Positions 1 to 7,969 of a stretch of DNA of 50,074 nt are shown here, in pieces. The DNA comes from a virus. The stretch is from positions 1-50,074 of IMG/VR virus record IMGVR_UViG_3300022707_001484; one strand, 5' to 3'. Every line of letters begins with the position of its first letter. Position 1 is the first letter of the stretch. The notes under the pieces were generated by a model that did no database searches, was not told the origin of the DNA, and was given only the letters and a program-made list of their open reading frames with translations. The position numbers and the translations under genes are program-made.

Positions 1-54
1 ATCGTTTCAGCATTGGCTATTTTGATGTGGGAATTCGGGGTTTTTAATGGTTAA
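1..54 (+). CDS. 3' end of a hydrophobic protein (partial)
   Basis: The window opens inside a frame reading IVSALAILMWEFGVFNG and ending at a TAA, overlapping the start of the next gene. The residues visible are mostly hydrophobic, as expected for the last transmembrane segment of a small membrane protein such as a holin. An alternative frame ends in TAA at 45-47, overlapping the next ATG, and reads RFSIGYFDVGIRGF; either could be the true gene end. The 5' part lies outside the window, so function cannot be assigned. Confidence 0.3.
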   Translation: MVSALAILMWEFGVFNG

Positions 55-487
55 ATTAGTAGAACAACGCAAAACATGGGATTGTCTCCACGCATGTTTG
101 GCCATGTGGGCAAAAGTCCCTTATGACATTGTTGCTATCAAGGCTAAGTCGCTTGAGATTTATGACGCGGGTTTAGGAGAAGGCGAATTCAAGGTTTTAT
201 GCCATTCTTTCGGTATAACTCCATTTTTTATTGATCAGGCATATGGGGGGCTCGAGGGGGTTTTGATACTACCTTCTTTGAATAATCCAGGTGAAGCACA
301 CGCAGTTTATCTAAATAACAATGATGTGTACGACCCATCAAATAAGAAAAAATATCTGAGACATTTTAGTCCATGGCCTCCATGCTATCAATTGGCGATC
401 GATTTAAATGACGACTACGGTCTAGAAATGGCCGGCGAATGGCTTCAATTCAAACAAAGGCTTTTTGATGACGGGAAACCGGCATGA
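47..487 (+). CDS. C39-like cysteine-peptidase fold protein
   Basis: The protein has 146 residues. The N-terminus has EQRKTWDCLHACLAMW (residues 6-21), resembling the Q...DCxxAC signature of C39/papain-like peptidases: Q7 as oxyanion residue and C13 as nucleophile. A later HAVYL (H85) and VYDPS (D96) sit where the catalytic His and Asp of that family are expected, after the usual glycine-rich and hydrophobic strands. The length fits an isolated C39-like domain. No ABC-transporter partner is present, so a bacteriocin-processing role is unlikely; a structural, lysis-related or host-modifying role is possible. The gene overlaps the next by four bases (ATGA) and so probably belongs to the terminase operon. 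The fold assignment is by motif only. Confidence 0.55.
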   Translation: MVKLVEQRKTWDCLHACLAMWAKVPYDIVAIKAKSLEIYDAGLGEGEFKVLCHSFGITPFFIDQAYGGLEGVLILPSLNNPGEAHAVYLNNNDVYDPSNKKKYLRHFSPWPPCYQLAIDLNDDYGLEMAGEWLQFKQRLFDDGKPA

Positions 488-621
488 TTGAATGGCTCAT
501 AAGATTTTTCTTTCGATTCCCTGCAAAATGCCCTAAATGCAAATTATATGGAGATCATAGAACCAATATTGGAAAATGCGTTTTCTGCATGCACCAGATT
601 AGAAAAGGAAAATTTAGATAA
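484..621 (+). CDS. Small zinc-ribbon protein
   Basis: A 45-residue frame starts on the ATGA overlapping the stop of the upstream gene and ends in TAA that overlaps the ATG of the next. It begins with an amphipathic, aromatic stretch (MIEWLIRFFFRF) followed by CPKC near residues 16-19 and CVFC near 32-35, a typical four-cysteine zinc ribbon. The basic C-terminus (RKGKFR) suggests nucleic-acid or protein contact. Translational coupling on both sides argues that it is real despite its size. Function is unknown. Confidence 0.6.
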   Translation: MIEWLIRFFFRFPAKCPKCKLYGDHRTNIGKCVFCMHQIRKGKFR

Positions 622-800
622 TGGATAATGATTTTGAGAAATTAAATGATTGTCCATTTTGCGGTGGAAAATGCGATCTTCCAAAATATTCTTTGACAAG
701 TGTTGTTTGCTCCAAATGTGGGACTATTTTCAATTTTGTTTCAAATACTGAAAAAGGGACAATCGAACTTTTTAATAAAAGAGTGGTAAAAAATGGCTAG
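621..800 (+). CDS. Lar-like zinc-finger protein
   Basis: The product has 59 residues. CPFCGG (residues 11-16) is followed by VVCSKCGTIF, and then TIELFNKRV near the C-terminus. The pattern CPFCG...C..CG...A/E..FN.R is that of the Lar/restriction-alleviation family, small phage proteins of about 60 residues; in Rac and related prophages Lar modulates type I restriction. Here the usual WN.R ending reads FNKR. The gene overlaps the terminase start by eight bases. An anti-restriction role is inferred from the family only. Confidence 0.6.
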   Translation: MDNDFEKLNDCPFCGGKCDLPKYSLTSVVCSKCGTIFNFVSNTEKGTIELFNKRVVKNG

Positions 801-1449
801 TGTTGTCGGATACCAACCAGGGAAAGAAGCGATTAGAGCTCACAAGAGCCTTGCTCGAATCCGTTGTCTAATTTGGGGAATCAAAAGCGGAAAGACAGAG
901 TGGGGAGCAGCCGAGACGGTTCATTATGCAAGACATAATTCAAATAAATTGGCTTGGTGCGTAAGTTCATCGTTTCATAACCTTGAGGCGTGTATTACTG
1001 CACTTAGAAAACTTTTAGATTATTACAAAGTTGGCTATAAATACAAAATTGCCGAGCATTCTTTTTATCTAACCAATGGAACCATCATTGCATGCAGATC
1101 GGCGGATCAATATGACAATTTACGTGGTCCAAACGTTGATTTCTTATGGATTGATGAAGCTGCATTTGTCAAAGAGGAAGCTTGGTTTATCTGTCAAGAT
1201 AGATTGGCTGCCACCGATGGCGATATCATTCTGACAACAACAACAGACGTAAGAAATTGGATTTGGGAATTGTGCCTTGAAGGCGGAATGCCTTCGTCAA
1301 TGGCGTATGGCGTTTTTGAGAGCAAAAAAGCAAATGGCAAGAAAGACCACATGTATTTTATCAGCCATTGGCCGACGTGGCATTTCCCATGGGTACCTCA
1401 AGCCTGGATTGACGACAAAAAAACTGAAAAGGCCAAGAGTTATATTTGA
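793..1449 (+). CDS. terL: Terminase large subunit, N-terminal ATPase part (frameshifted)
   Basis: This is the ATPase half of the DNA-packaging motor. Walker A is GIKSGKTE (residues 29-36), Walker B plus catalytic glutamate is VDFLWIDE (115-122), and TTTTDV about 25 residues later fits the coupling motif. The frame then stops at 1449, while the nuclease half continues in the next frame. In the A7 run at 1417-1423, removing one A joins IDDKK directly to LKRPRVIFDRDIGALF and restores a normal terminase of about 475 residues. This is most simply a sequencing or assembly indel in a homopolymer, but a recent mutation or +1 recoding cannot be excluded. No separate small terminase was recognised upstream. 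Confidence 0.85.
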   Translation: MASVVGYQPGKEAIRAHKSLARIRCLIWGIKSGKTEWGAAETVHYARHNSNKLAWCVSSSFHNLEACITALRKLLDYYKVGYKYKIAEHSFYLTNGTIIACRSADQYDNLRGPNVDFLWIDEAAFVKEEAWFICQDRLAATDGDIILTTTTDVRNWIWELCLEGGMPSSMAYGVFESKKANGKKDHMYFISHWPTWHFPWVPQAWIDDKKTEKAKSYI

Positions 1450-2224
1450 CCGTGATATTGGGGCTTTATTTTCTTCACATGGAACGGCCGTTTTCAATTA
1501 TGTTTGGGAGGCATTGTCTCGAGCGCCATTAATACAAAGTCAAACGGCGCAATATGTTATTGGCCTTGACCTTGCCAAAGAGCAGGATTTTACAGTTATT
1601 ACAATAATGGACGGAGACGGCCGAGTCTTCAAAGTTATTCGATTTCAAAAAGTAGATTACAAAATCCAGGTCGAAAGAGTTGAGGAACAAGCGAAACTTT
1701 GGAATGCAATCGTTGTTCTCGACAGAGCAAACGTGGGAAATGTTATTCAAGAACTTTTAAGAGAAAAAAATGTCAGAATCTATCCTATGGACATGAACAG
1801 CGCCGAAGTCAAAACTTCATTGATTCAAGAATTGCAAGTAGCATTTGAAAATAAATCAATCAAATTAATTGATCCGAAAGCAGAATGGGGCACTGCAGAC
1901 GACAAACAAATGTATGAGGAATTAGGATATTATGCAACAAAATTAACACCAGGACGAAAGCAATTAAGTTATGGAGCGCCAAGCGGATTCCATGACGATT
2001 GTGTGGTTTCTTTAGCTTTGGCAAATTGGGGAAGAAGACACGGTCTAGCGGGTGGTGGACTGATAGCGGCACAAGTGGGCGTCGGTCTTAAAGATTGGGA
2101 AGAGACAATGGCAAAAGCAAAAAATAGAAAAAATGTAAGAAGAATCACCGCAAATCCGTTAAAAAGGTATTATGGACAACAGTCAAAACTCGGTTTTAAA
2201 TCGGGTGGAAGGTTTTGGAGGTAA
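1277..2224 (+). CDS. terL: Terminase large subunit, C-terminal nuclease part (frameshifted)
   Basis: This is the RNase H-like nuclease half of the terminase. The true in-frame portion begins near 1418; the residues from the nominal ATG at 1277 are out-of-frame translation of the ATPase gene. Acidic active-site motifs are IGLDLAKEQD (D98 in this frame), IVVLDRANVG (D149) and GFHDDCVVSL (residues 238-246, HDD), the expected three-aspartate set. The FDRDIGALFSSHGTAVF linker is typical of the junction between the ATPase and nuclease domains. Because all catalytic residues of both halves are intact, the split probably does not mean an old pseudogene. Confidence 0.85.
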   Translation: MKAECLRQWRMAFLRAKKQMARKTTCILSAIGRRGISHGYLKPGLTTKKLKRPRVIFDRDIGALFSSHGTAVFNYVWEALSRAPLIQSQTAQYVIGLDLAKEQDFTVITIMDGDGRVFKVIRFQKVDYKIQVERVEEQAKLWNAIVVLDRANVGNVIQELLREKNVRIYPMDMNSAEVKTSLIQELQVAFENKSIKLIDPKAEWGTADDKQMYEELGYYATKLTPGRKQLSYGAPSGFHDDCVVSLALANWGRRHGLAGGGLIAAQVGVGLKDWEETMAKAKNRKNVRRITANPLKRYYGQQSKLGFKSGGRFWR

Positions 2225-2230
2225 AAACAC

Positions 2231-3661
2231 ATGTCAATATTTTCACGATTTAAAAAACAAAAAATACAAGAATCGAAAGCGCCAAAAGAACCTAAAGCCG
2301 TCGGTTCTTCCCAGAGACGACCAAAAACTGTCAAGAGAATTTCTGAAAACATATTTGCAACGGGAGACGATTTAGACGTAGGCACAGAATTTAGCGACAT
2401 ATTTTTTAAACAATTAACCGGAATTACAGATATTGATTTGCCCGATCAAACATTGTTTAGGGCGCAAAGACTCTCAATACTTTTATTTCGAAAAAATGCC
2501 AGAGCTTGGAGTGGAACTGAAATTTTTAAAGATTTTGCTTTAGGTGATGGTGTTAAATATAAAGCTGAAGACGACAAGGTCCAGGAGCTTTTGGATAAAC
2601 ATTGGCTCATAAATGAATGGAAAGATAAGATCGAGGAGAGAATGAGGGGGCTTGCTTTGTTTGGGGAACAGGTCTATCCAACGTTTATAAATGAGGAAAC
2701 CGGAATTGTAAAACTTTCCTCAATATCTCCATTTAGAATTAAAGGAATTGCTAGAAATCCAAAAGATGCGGAAGAATTGGTTAGTGTCGTTACGAAAATA
2801 AAAGGACTTGACCCTCTCGAAATCATTAGAGTCAATGATGAAGGTAAATTGCAAGGAGAAGTGTTTTATTTTGCTGTAAATCGAATAAGCGGTGGAAGTC
2901 GGGGAGTCCCTGACATGCTTCCCTCTGTTGATTGGCTTGAAGGTCTTGACGGAATGCTCTTTGCTCTCATGGAAAGAAGCTCATTGTCTCAGGACATTGT
3001 TTTTGACCTTGAATACAAAGGTGCAAACGCCAACGAATGCCGAGAAATGGCTTTAGACTTCATTCAAAGCTTAAAAGAGGGCGGAGCATATGCCCACAAC
3101 GAAAAAGTAAAATTGCAAATCATGTCACCGGATTTGGCCGCTTCTGAAGCCGAAACAGTAATTTCAATATTATTGCGTCAAATCCAATCCGGAATGAGAT
3201 TGGCCGGTTTATTCTTTGGAGACGCAGAAGATTTGACTAAAGGAAGTGCGTCAGAGCTATCAATACCCGTCGCCAAGGCCATAAGGGCAAGACAAAATTT
3301 TTGGAAAAAATCTTTAGAAAAAATATTTGAATTTCAAATTCAAACCGCGCAAAGACTTGGCAAATTGGAAGGCGTCACAAATTTTGGTTTTAAAATCTCA
3401 ATGGCCCCAATACTTCTTAGAGACGTGGCAACAATCACAAAAGCTTTGATTGATCTGTCAACAACTTTGGCCGACGGATTAGAACTAAACTTTATTTCGG
3501 AAAAAGAAGGCGCCGAAATTTATAGAAATGTATTGGAGCAGCTTGGTGCTTTAATGGAAGATTTCAACGCTGAAGATTTCAGAGATCTTGATAAGGTCAT
3601 GAACAGATTTGGCAAAAAGAAAGACAACGACGAAAGTGATAAAGGAGACGCCGAAGAATGA
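2231..3661 (+). CDS. Portal protein
   Basis: The 476-residue protein forms the dodecameric ring at the capsid vertex through which DNA enters. It follows the terminase directly with a strong GGAGGT ribosome site. Residues from about 65 on (FRAQRLSILLFRKNARAWSG), a wing rich in short strands, SSISPFRIKGIARNPKDAEELV, and a long helical region with QIQSGMRLAGLFFGDAEDL near residues 315-335 match the general plan of phage portals. The acidic lysine-rich C-terminus is a common unstructured tail. Size and position support the call; I did not identify a specific portal subfamily. Confidence 0.75.
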   Translation: MSIFSRFKKQKIQESKAPKEPKAVGSSQRRPKTVKRISENIFATGDDLDVGTEFSDIFFKQLTGITDIDLPDQTLFRAQRLSILLFRKNARAWSGTEIFKDFALGDGVKYKAEDDKVQELLDKHWLINEWKDKIEERMRGLALFGEQVYPTFINEETGIVKLSSISPFRIKGIARNPKDAEELVSVVTKIKGLDPLEIIRVNDEGKLQGEVFYFAVNRISGGSRGVPDMLPSVDWLEGLDGMLFALMERSSLSQDIVFDLEYKGANANECREMALDFIQSLKEGGAYAHNEKVKLQIMSPDLAASEAETVISILLRQIQSGMRLAGLFFGDAEDLTKGSASELSIPVAKAIRARQNFWKKSLEKIFEFQIQTAQRLGKLEGVTNFGFKISMAPILLRDVATITKALIDLSTTLADGLELNFISEKEGAEIYRNVLEQLGALMEDFNAEDFRDLDKVMNRFGKKKDNDESDKGDAEE

Positions 3662-4020
3662 AACGAAACCTTCACCTCAATCCACGTAGATATAAATATC
3701 ACTGTATTTTGGCAAAGAATAAATATAACGAAGATTTATTTCATGAAAAATGTTGCGATACATTTAAAAAACATGTGGACAAAGACGGGCCGTGGAGAGA
3801 TAGAACAACTAATACATATATTATTGTGTCATGTAATGATGAAAGGGATTTTTTAGAAGCTCACGAAAAATTTTCTGCATACGTGCCTCATTTTTATCCA
3901 AAAGAAATCACCGATATCGTTCCAGACCCTTTAAACATGACTCCAAAACAAGGGCGATTGCTTGGAAGGTCAGATTTTTTCATAGATAGACATGCACCTA
4001 TAAAAGTTATGGATAAATAA
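3658..4020 (+). CDS. Unknown head-module protein
   Basis: The 120-residue protein starts on the ATGA overlap with portal, so it is probably translationally coupled to it. The sequence is rich in His, Tyr and Cys and contains the pattern GPWRDRTTNTYIIVSCND near residues 44-61, followed by a helix-strand region. I recognise no domain. Its place between portal and a structural-looking protein suggests a small virion or assembly protein. Confidence 0.6.
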   Translation: MKRNLHLNPRRYKYHCILAKNKYNEDLFHEKCCDTFKKHVDKDGPWRDRTTNTYIIVSCNDERDFLEAHEKFSAYVPHFYPKEITDIVPDPLNMTPKQGRLLGRSDFFIDRHAPIKVMDK

Positions 4021-4021
4021 A

Positions 4022-4762
4022 ATGGGAAAAGCAATAATATTTCCAAATCTCCTTACAAGTCACTTTCCTCAAGAGGAAGCGCTCGGAATTCCAATGCAAG
4101 ACGATTTGCCGGCCGCTAAACATTACAACAGTATAACCGGAGGCACACCCACAGGAACAAGCGTGATTTATGATGGTGCCGGCAACAAAACGGATTCAAA
4201 AACAAAAGCAAACGGTATTTTTATAGATATAACCGGCAGTGTGACCATGTATATGGATTTGATAGCAATCACCGCCATTGGTCCCGTTCAAGAATTTTGG
4301 ATCAGACCAAAGGTTTTCAACGCGACGAGACAAGGCCCGAATATAGCGCCTCTTTTTAATGGCACTCTTGGAAGAATGAATTTTGCGGCCCATCAAGCGG
4401 CTGGATCGGCTGTTGTAGACTTACAAATGGGAAGGGATTTCAACGAGGCAGAACGATGTCTGGCTATATTGTCTTACGACTTCCCCGCAAAAGTTATTAA
4501 TGCCCTTCTTTATAGTAAAGACGGGCTTAGACTTTCAGGGTCATCGGTACCAGGAACGGCCGATCCAGGATTCGGGGCCACAGACTTTTACACGCAATTT
4601 GACAGCACGTCGGGAGTTTTTTCTAATGTTGAATTGGTAGATCAAGGCGGCGGAAATGTGGCGGTAACATTAGAAGAAATGGTATCTGAGGCCGAAAGAT
4701 GGCTAACGCTTGAAGACAAAAAAGCAAGCCGCGCATTGTTATTGCTTGAAGACGATAATTAA
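4022..4762 (+). CDS. Probable virion structural protein
   Basis: The 246-residue protein is rich in Gly, Ala, Thr and Asn with alternating hydrophobic residues, typical of beta-sandwich phage structural proteins. The segment FIDITGSVTMYMDLIAITAIGPVQEFWIRP looks like strands of a jelly-roll or Ig-like fold (given here in outline: residues 67-96). The C-terminus ends in a charged helix (EEMVSEAERWLTLEDKKASR). It lies between portal and head morphogenesis genes. It could be a head decoration, head fibre or appendage protein; no family was recognised. Confidence 0.5.
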   Translation: MGKAIIFPNLLTSHFPQEEALGIPMQDDLPAAKHYNSITGGTPTGTSVIYDGAGNKTDSKTKANGIFIDITGSVTMYMDLIAITAIGPVQEFWIRPKVFNATRQGPNIAPLFNGTLGRMNFAAHQAAGSAVVDLQMGRDFNEAERCLAILSYDFPAKVINALLYSKDGLRLSGSSVPGTADPGFGATDFYTQFDSTSGVFSNVELVDQGGGNVAVTLEEMVSEAERWLTLEDKKASRALLLLEDDN

Positions 4763-4785
4763 TGAAAAATTTAGAAAGGTAAACC

Positions 4786-5097
4786 ATGAAATATGCATTA
4801 ATCAAAAATGTTCCATTAGGACATCTTTTTGATAGGATCAACGATACTGTAGCTTGGAGCAAATATGGATTCAAGCCAATTGACGTTCAAAGAATCATTG
4901 TTCAAGGAAATGATAGTGAAGGAAATTATAGTCAAATAATCCCAATATCTAATGAAACTCAATTTAATAAAATGTTGCCAGGATTACAATCAAAAATTGA
5001 TACCAATGTTTATGAAAATGATTCGATAGAAATAATTGAACAAGCAGAAAAGGATACCATAACAACCGATATTGAAGAAATTAAAGCGGCGGAGTAA
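4786..5097 (+). CDS. Unknown small acidic protein
   Basis: The 103-residue protein is preceded by GAAAGG at a normal distance from the ATG. It contains LGHLFDRINDTVAWSKYGFKP near the N-terminus and an acidic, Ile/Glu-rich C-terminal half (SIEIIEQAEKDTITTDIEEIK). No cysteine motif, signal peptide or membrane segment is visible. It ends three bases before the propeller-like gene. Function unknown. Confidence 0.55.
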   Translation: MKYALIKNVPLGHLFDRINDTVAWSKYGFKPIDVQRIIVQGNDSEGNYSQIIPISNETQFNKMLPGLQSKIDTNVYENDSIEIIEQAEKDTITTDIEEIKAAE

Positions 5098-5100
5098 TTA

Positions 5101-5802
5101 ATGTCTCATAAACTTTTTGTTGTTTGCCAAAACGATGACACGATACATCGATTGAATCAAAAGACTTTCGCGTCTGAATTCAGCGCATCGACTCCAACCT
5201 CACTACCAAAAGGAGTTGGCGGAATAACAAATAGGCTTTTTCATGCCAATAACGCACCTGACCTTCTTTTTGAATTAGATCAAGATACTCTCGCGGATCT
5301 AAGTGGTGGCGGCGTTACTTCCCCCGCCAGCAATCCGGCGGGAATTGGAGGTATTAAAAGAAGGCTTTATCATTCCGGCGCAACCAATGCGAGATTATGG
5401 GAAATTGACCCAGACACACTTGCAAATCTAAGCGGATCCGGCGTGGCTTCCCCTGGTTCGCTTCCAAGAGGGATTGGTGGGGTTGGAGGCATAGCCAATA
5501 AGCTTTATACGCTTGCCGGAACTGCAAGGCTTCTTTTTGAACTTGACCCAGAAACTTTGGCTAATTTAAGCGGAAGCGGTGTTAGTTCCCCAGGAACTTC
5601 GGGAATGGGAATTGGTGGCCTAGACAAAAGACTTTTTTTCACAAATGCCAACGATAATATACATGAAATTGATATTAATACATTAGCAAATTTAAGTGGG
5701 GGCGGAATAAGTAGCCCATGCACAGCAGTTGGCGATATTGGTGGCTCAAAATCAAGAAAATTGACATACACCAAATTAATTTTATTAAAAGATCTTGAAT
5801 AA
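5101..5802 (+). CDS. Beta-propeller-like repeat protein
   Basis: The 233-residue protein is built from four to five tandem units of about 42-45 residues. Each unit has the signature LFELDxDTLANLSGxGVxSPG followed by a variable GIGGxxxRL(Y/F) segment (here written as a consensus). The units start near residues 1, 42, 87, 134 and 180. Short strand-rich units of this length and spacing are typical of bladed beta-propellers of the PQQ/NHL/WD-like type. Five blades would be few for a closed ring, so it may oligomerise. Its position between portal and MuF genes suggests a virion appendage or capsid-surface protein. The last unit breaks into a basic, Leu-rich tail. Confidence 0.65.
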   Translation: MSHKLFVVCQNDDTIHRLNQKTFASEFSASTPTSLPKGVGGITNRLFHANNAPDLLFELDQDTLADLSGGGVTSPASNPAGIGGIKRRLYHSGATNARLWEIDPDTLANLSGSGVASPGSLPRGIGGVGGIANKLYTLAGTARLLFELDPETLANLSGSGVSSPGTSGMGIGGLDKRLFFTNANDNIHEIDINTLANLSGGGISSPCTAVGDIGGSKSRKLTYTKLILLKDLE

Positions 5803-6842
5803 TGACTCACAGCGAAGATTCAAATAAATTTGTCCAATCGTTTGATGATAGTAGAAAATCTCTTTTTAAACTTTCAGACGCAGCAGTTTTAAATATTATT
5901 GATCTTATGAACGATTTCAGAATAGACGCGATTGAAAGATTAAGATTTGATAGGCCGTCAGATCCTAGAGCGCCTTTTGACGTTCGAATTTTGCCTGAGC
6001 TGCAAGTAAGTTTAAACGCTTCCTTAGATACTTTAAGAAAAAGATCAGGTCAAGAAATCGATGAAAAATTGGGCTTAGGTTTCGATCTTGGCCAGGGCGT
6101 CACGGCAAACGCTTTGACCGCAGCGGGAATTTCATTTTCAGGTCCACAGATTGCGCCGTCTGTTTTGGCCACATTGTCTCGGGACACTATCAATATATAC
6201 AGTGAAATGTTTGACGATCTCGGGACGGCGATCACAACACAGGTGAGTAGATCGGTTGCGGGTCTTCAATCATCAGGCCAAGCAATGTCAAAAATAAATC
6301 GGCTTTTAAGAACAAGTATTGAAGTTAGAGCAGGATTGAGAAGAAGAGTTAAATTCGCTTTCCAGGCGGAAGCAATCGCCAGAACTGAAATCGCAAGGGC
6401 TTTTTCAAGCGCTCAACAGGCGGCGTCAGAGCAATTGTCTGATTCAATCCCAGGTTTAAAAAAAAGGTGGCTTCCAGTTGGTGACGGACGAGTCAGGCGT
6501 GGCCATGCAGAAGCAGGACAAATTTATGGTGTTGGTGGCAGCATTGGCCCAATTCCAATAAAGAGCAGATTCAAAATAATCGATTATTCGAGAACCGGAA
6601 CGAGTACCTTTCTCACTTTGGGCGGATCAGCAAGCCCTAAAGGGTTTACGGGTGGTCAGGTCGTTGTCCCTGTAAATCGATTCGTAAGACGTGGCGTATT
6701 GATCACCGATCGAATGCTATTTCCCAGGGATCCAATTGCAAGCGCTGGAAATGTCGTTCAATGCCGGTGCGTTGTGATTGATGTCGTTCCCGATCTCGAA
6801 AGCACTTTAGACAAATCACTTGGAGTTATTCAACAATCTTGA
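5802..6842 (+). CDS. MuF-like minor head protein
   Basis: The 346-residue protein belongs by motif to the Mu gpF / SPP1 gp7 head morphogenesis group, which acts during capsid assembly and enters the head with DNA. The diagnostic features are AIARTEIARAFSSAQQAAS (about residues 187-205), a KKRWLPVGDGRVRRGHAEAGQ block (about 221-241, shown in outline), and MLFPRDPIASAGNVVQCRC (about 304-322), the usual P.DP....NCRC ending. The central helical N-terminal half is also usual. It overlaps the upstream stop by one base. A glycine-rich insert at about 270-285 is slightly unusual. Confidence 0.8.
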   Translation: MTHSEDSNKFVQSFDDSRKSLFKLSDAAVLNIIDLMNDFRIDAIERLRFDRPSDPRAPFDVRILPELQVSLNASLDTLRKRSGQEIDEKLGLGFDLGQGVTANALTAAGISFSGPQIAPSVLATLSRDTINIYSEMFDDLGTAITTQVSRSVAGLQSSGQAMSKINRLLRTSIEVRAGLRRRVKFAFQAEAIARTEIARAFSSAQQAASEQLSDSIPGLKKRWLPVGDGRVRRGHAEAGQIYGVGGSIGPIPIKSRFKIIDYSRTGTSTFLTLGGSASPKGFTGGQVVVPVNRFVRRGVLITDRMLFPRDPIASAGNVVQCRCVVIDVVPDLESTLDKSLGVIQQS

Positions 6843-6853
6843 CAGGAGCGAAA

Positions 6854-7462
6854 ATGGAAAATGTATTATTAATAAATGAGATTCGGAAAAAGCATTACAC
6901 GATAAAACACGAATATCATGATCAGATTGATTATGGGATTCAGGAGCCTTTGTTAATGAAAACGGCTTATTCGCTAAATGGCGATTACATTGGAAACTCT
7001 CGGCTAGCCCATCGATTCGTAAAGAATTACGGGATAACTGAATTTGAAAAGACTTCAAAAAATCATTCCGTTTGTTCAATTGGGTATAGCCCAAAAAAAG
7101 GAAAATGGTTCGGTTGGTCACACAGGGCCATATATGGATTTAAAGTTGGAAGCAAGACGAAAAAGGGCGATTGTTCTTTTTTGCCAAAAAATAAAACTGA
7201 ATTTAAAGAAGATCTTCTTAGATTCTGGTCAGACAAAAAACTTCACAAAGAAACAACGGCCAGATTCGCAACGATAGACGGAATAAAAGGAGTAGAAGTC
7301 AGTTGGCAATATAACGATAAAGCAAAAAATAAAAATGTTCATCACACAATATGTAGCCATTTCACAGAGTATCCGGATAAATGGGGCCGTGGTGAATGGA
7401 CCGCAAAAAATATGAAAGAAGCAAAACGAATGGCAATTGATTTTGCTGAAGGCGTGAGTTAA
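6854..7462 (+). CDS. Conserved phage protein of unknown function
   Basis: The 202-residue protein is called from the ATG at 6854, which has CAGGAGCG eight bases upstream; an in-frame TTG at 6839 would extend it but lacks a ribosome site. The middle contains SIGYSPKKGKWFGWSHRAIYGF (residues 77-98), a highly aromatic motif I associate with an unnamed phage protein family. The C-terminal KNMKEAKRMAIDFAEGVS is a helix. It is soluble and basic. Function unknown. Confidence 0.6.
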   Translation: MENVLLINEIRKKHYTIKHEYHDQIDYGIQEPLLMKTAYSLNGDYIGNSRLAHRFVKNYGITEFEKTSKNHSVCSIGYSPKKGKWFGWSHRAIYGFKVGSKTKKGDCSFLPKNKTEFKEDLLRFWSDKKLHKETTARFATIDGIKGVEVSWQYNDKAKNKNVHHTICSHFTEYPDKWGRGEWTAKNMKEAKRMAIDFAEGVS

Positions 7463-7507
7463 TCAAGGACAAATAATTTAACCGTATCCATACAGGAGGT
7501 ATTTATC

Positions 7508-7861
7508 ATGGCAAAGAAAAAAGCCGCAAAGAAAGCAGTAAAGAAAAAAGAAGAAGTCAAAGATCTAAAGGACGAAGTCAAAAATGAAGAAGTCAAAAAG
7601 CCTGAAGAAGTTGAAGAGGTAAAAGGTCAAGAATCTCCGGAAGAAGTCAAATCCGAAGAATCTCCAAAAGCTGAAGAAAAGCCCGAAACTGAGGAAAAAG
7701 CAAAGCCTGGAAGCTTGCCAGAAGGTGCGCCGGACCCGGAACATTGTCACGGCGAATTTGAAACGAGGACGCATTTTATATACAAAATAAAACATGAACA
7801 CGTCAATAAATATCGTGGTCAAAAGAAGATTATTATCGAAAAAACAAAGACTAAAATTTAA
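7508..7861 (+). CDS. Lys/Glu-rich low-complexity protein
   Basis: The 117-residue protein is preceded by ACAGGAGG. Residues 1-70 are almost only Lys, Glu, Ala, Val and Pro, first basic (AKKKAAKKAVKKK) then repeated EEVK units. The C-terminal 45 residues are different: DPEHCHGEFETRTHFIYKIKHEH, which looks like a short folded domain. Such charged tethers are seen on internal head proteins or capsid decoration factors. A terminator follows immediately, so it ends the first transcription unit. Confidence 0.55.
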   Translation: MAKKKAAKKAVKKKEEVKDLKDEVKNEEVKKPEEVEEVKGQESPEEVKSEESPKAEEKPETEEKAKPGSLPEGAPDPEHCHGEFETRTHFIYKIKHEHVNKYRGQKKIIIEKTKTKI

Positions 7862-7879
7862 GACATGAAAAAAAAGTGA

Positions 7880-7931
7880 ACGGATTGTTCACCAAATACT
7901 CGCTGTTATTTGGTGACAATCCGTCTATTTT
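7880..7931 (+). terminator. Rho-independent terminator after the portal-MuF unit
   Basis: An inverted repeat pairs ACGGATTGTTCACCAAATA with TATTTGGTGACAATCCGT with a single bulged base, an eight-base loop and the T-rich tract CTATTTTTC. The left arm also contains GAAC-N5-GTTC, repeated almost exactly at 48611. Confidence 0.8.
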
Positions 7932-7969
7932 TCTTGACCCGATCCGTTTAAATCAGTTATTTTTAATAC

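Noticed and set aside
1412-1445. Programmed -1 frameshift in the terminase gene
   Set aside because: The change of frame needed is +1 (or -2), so the A-run is not a -1 slippery site; an indel is simpler.
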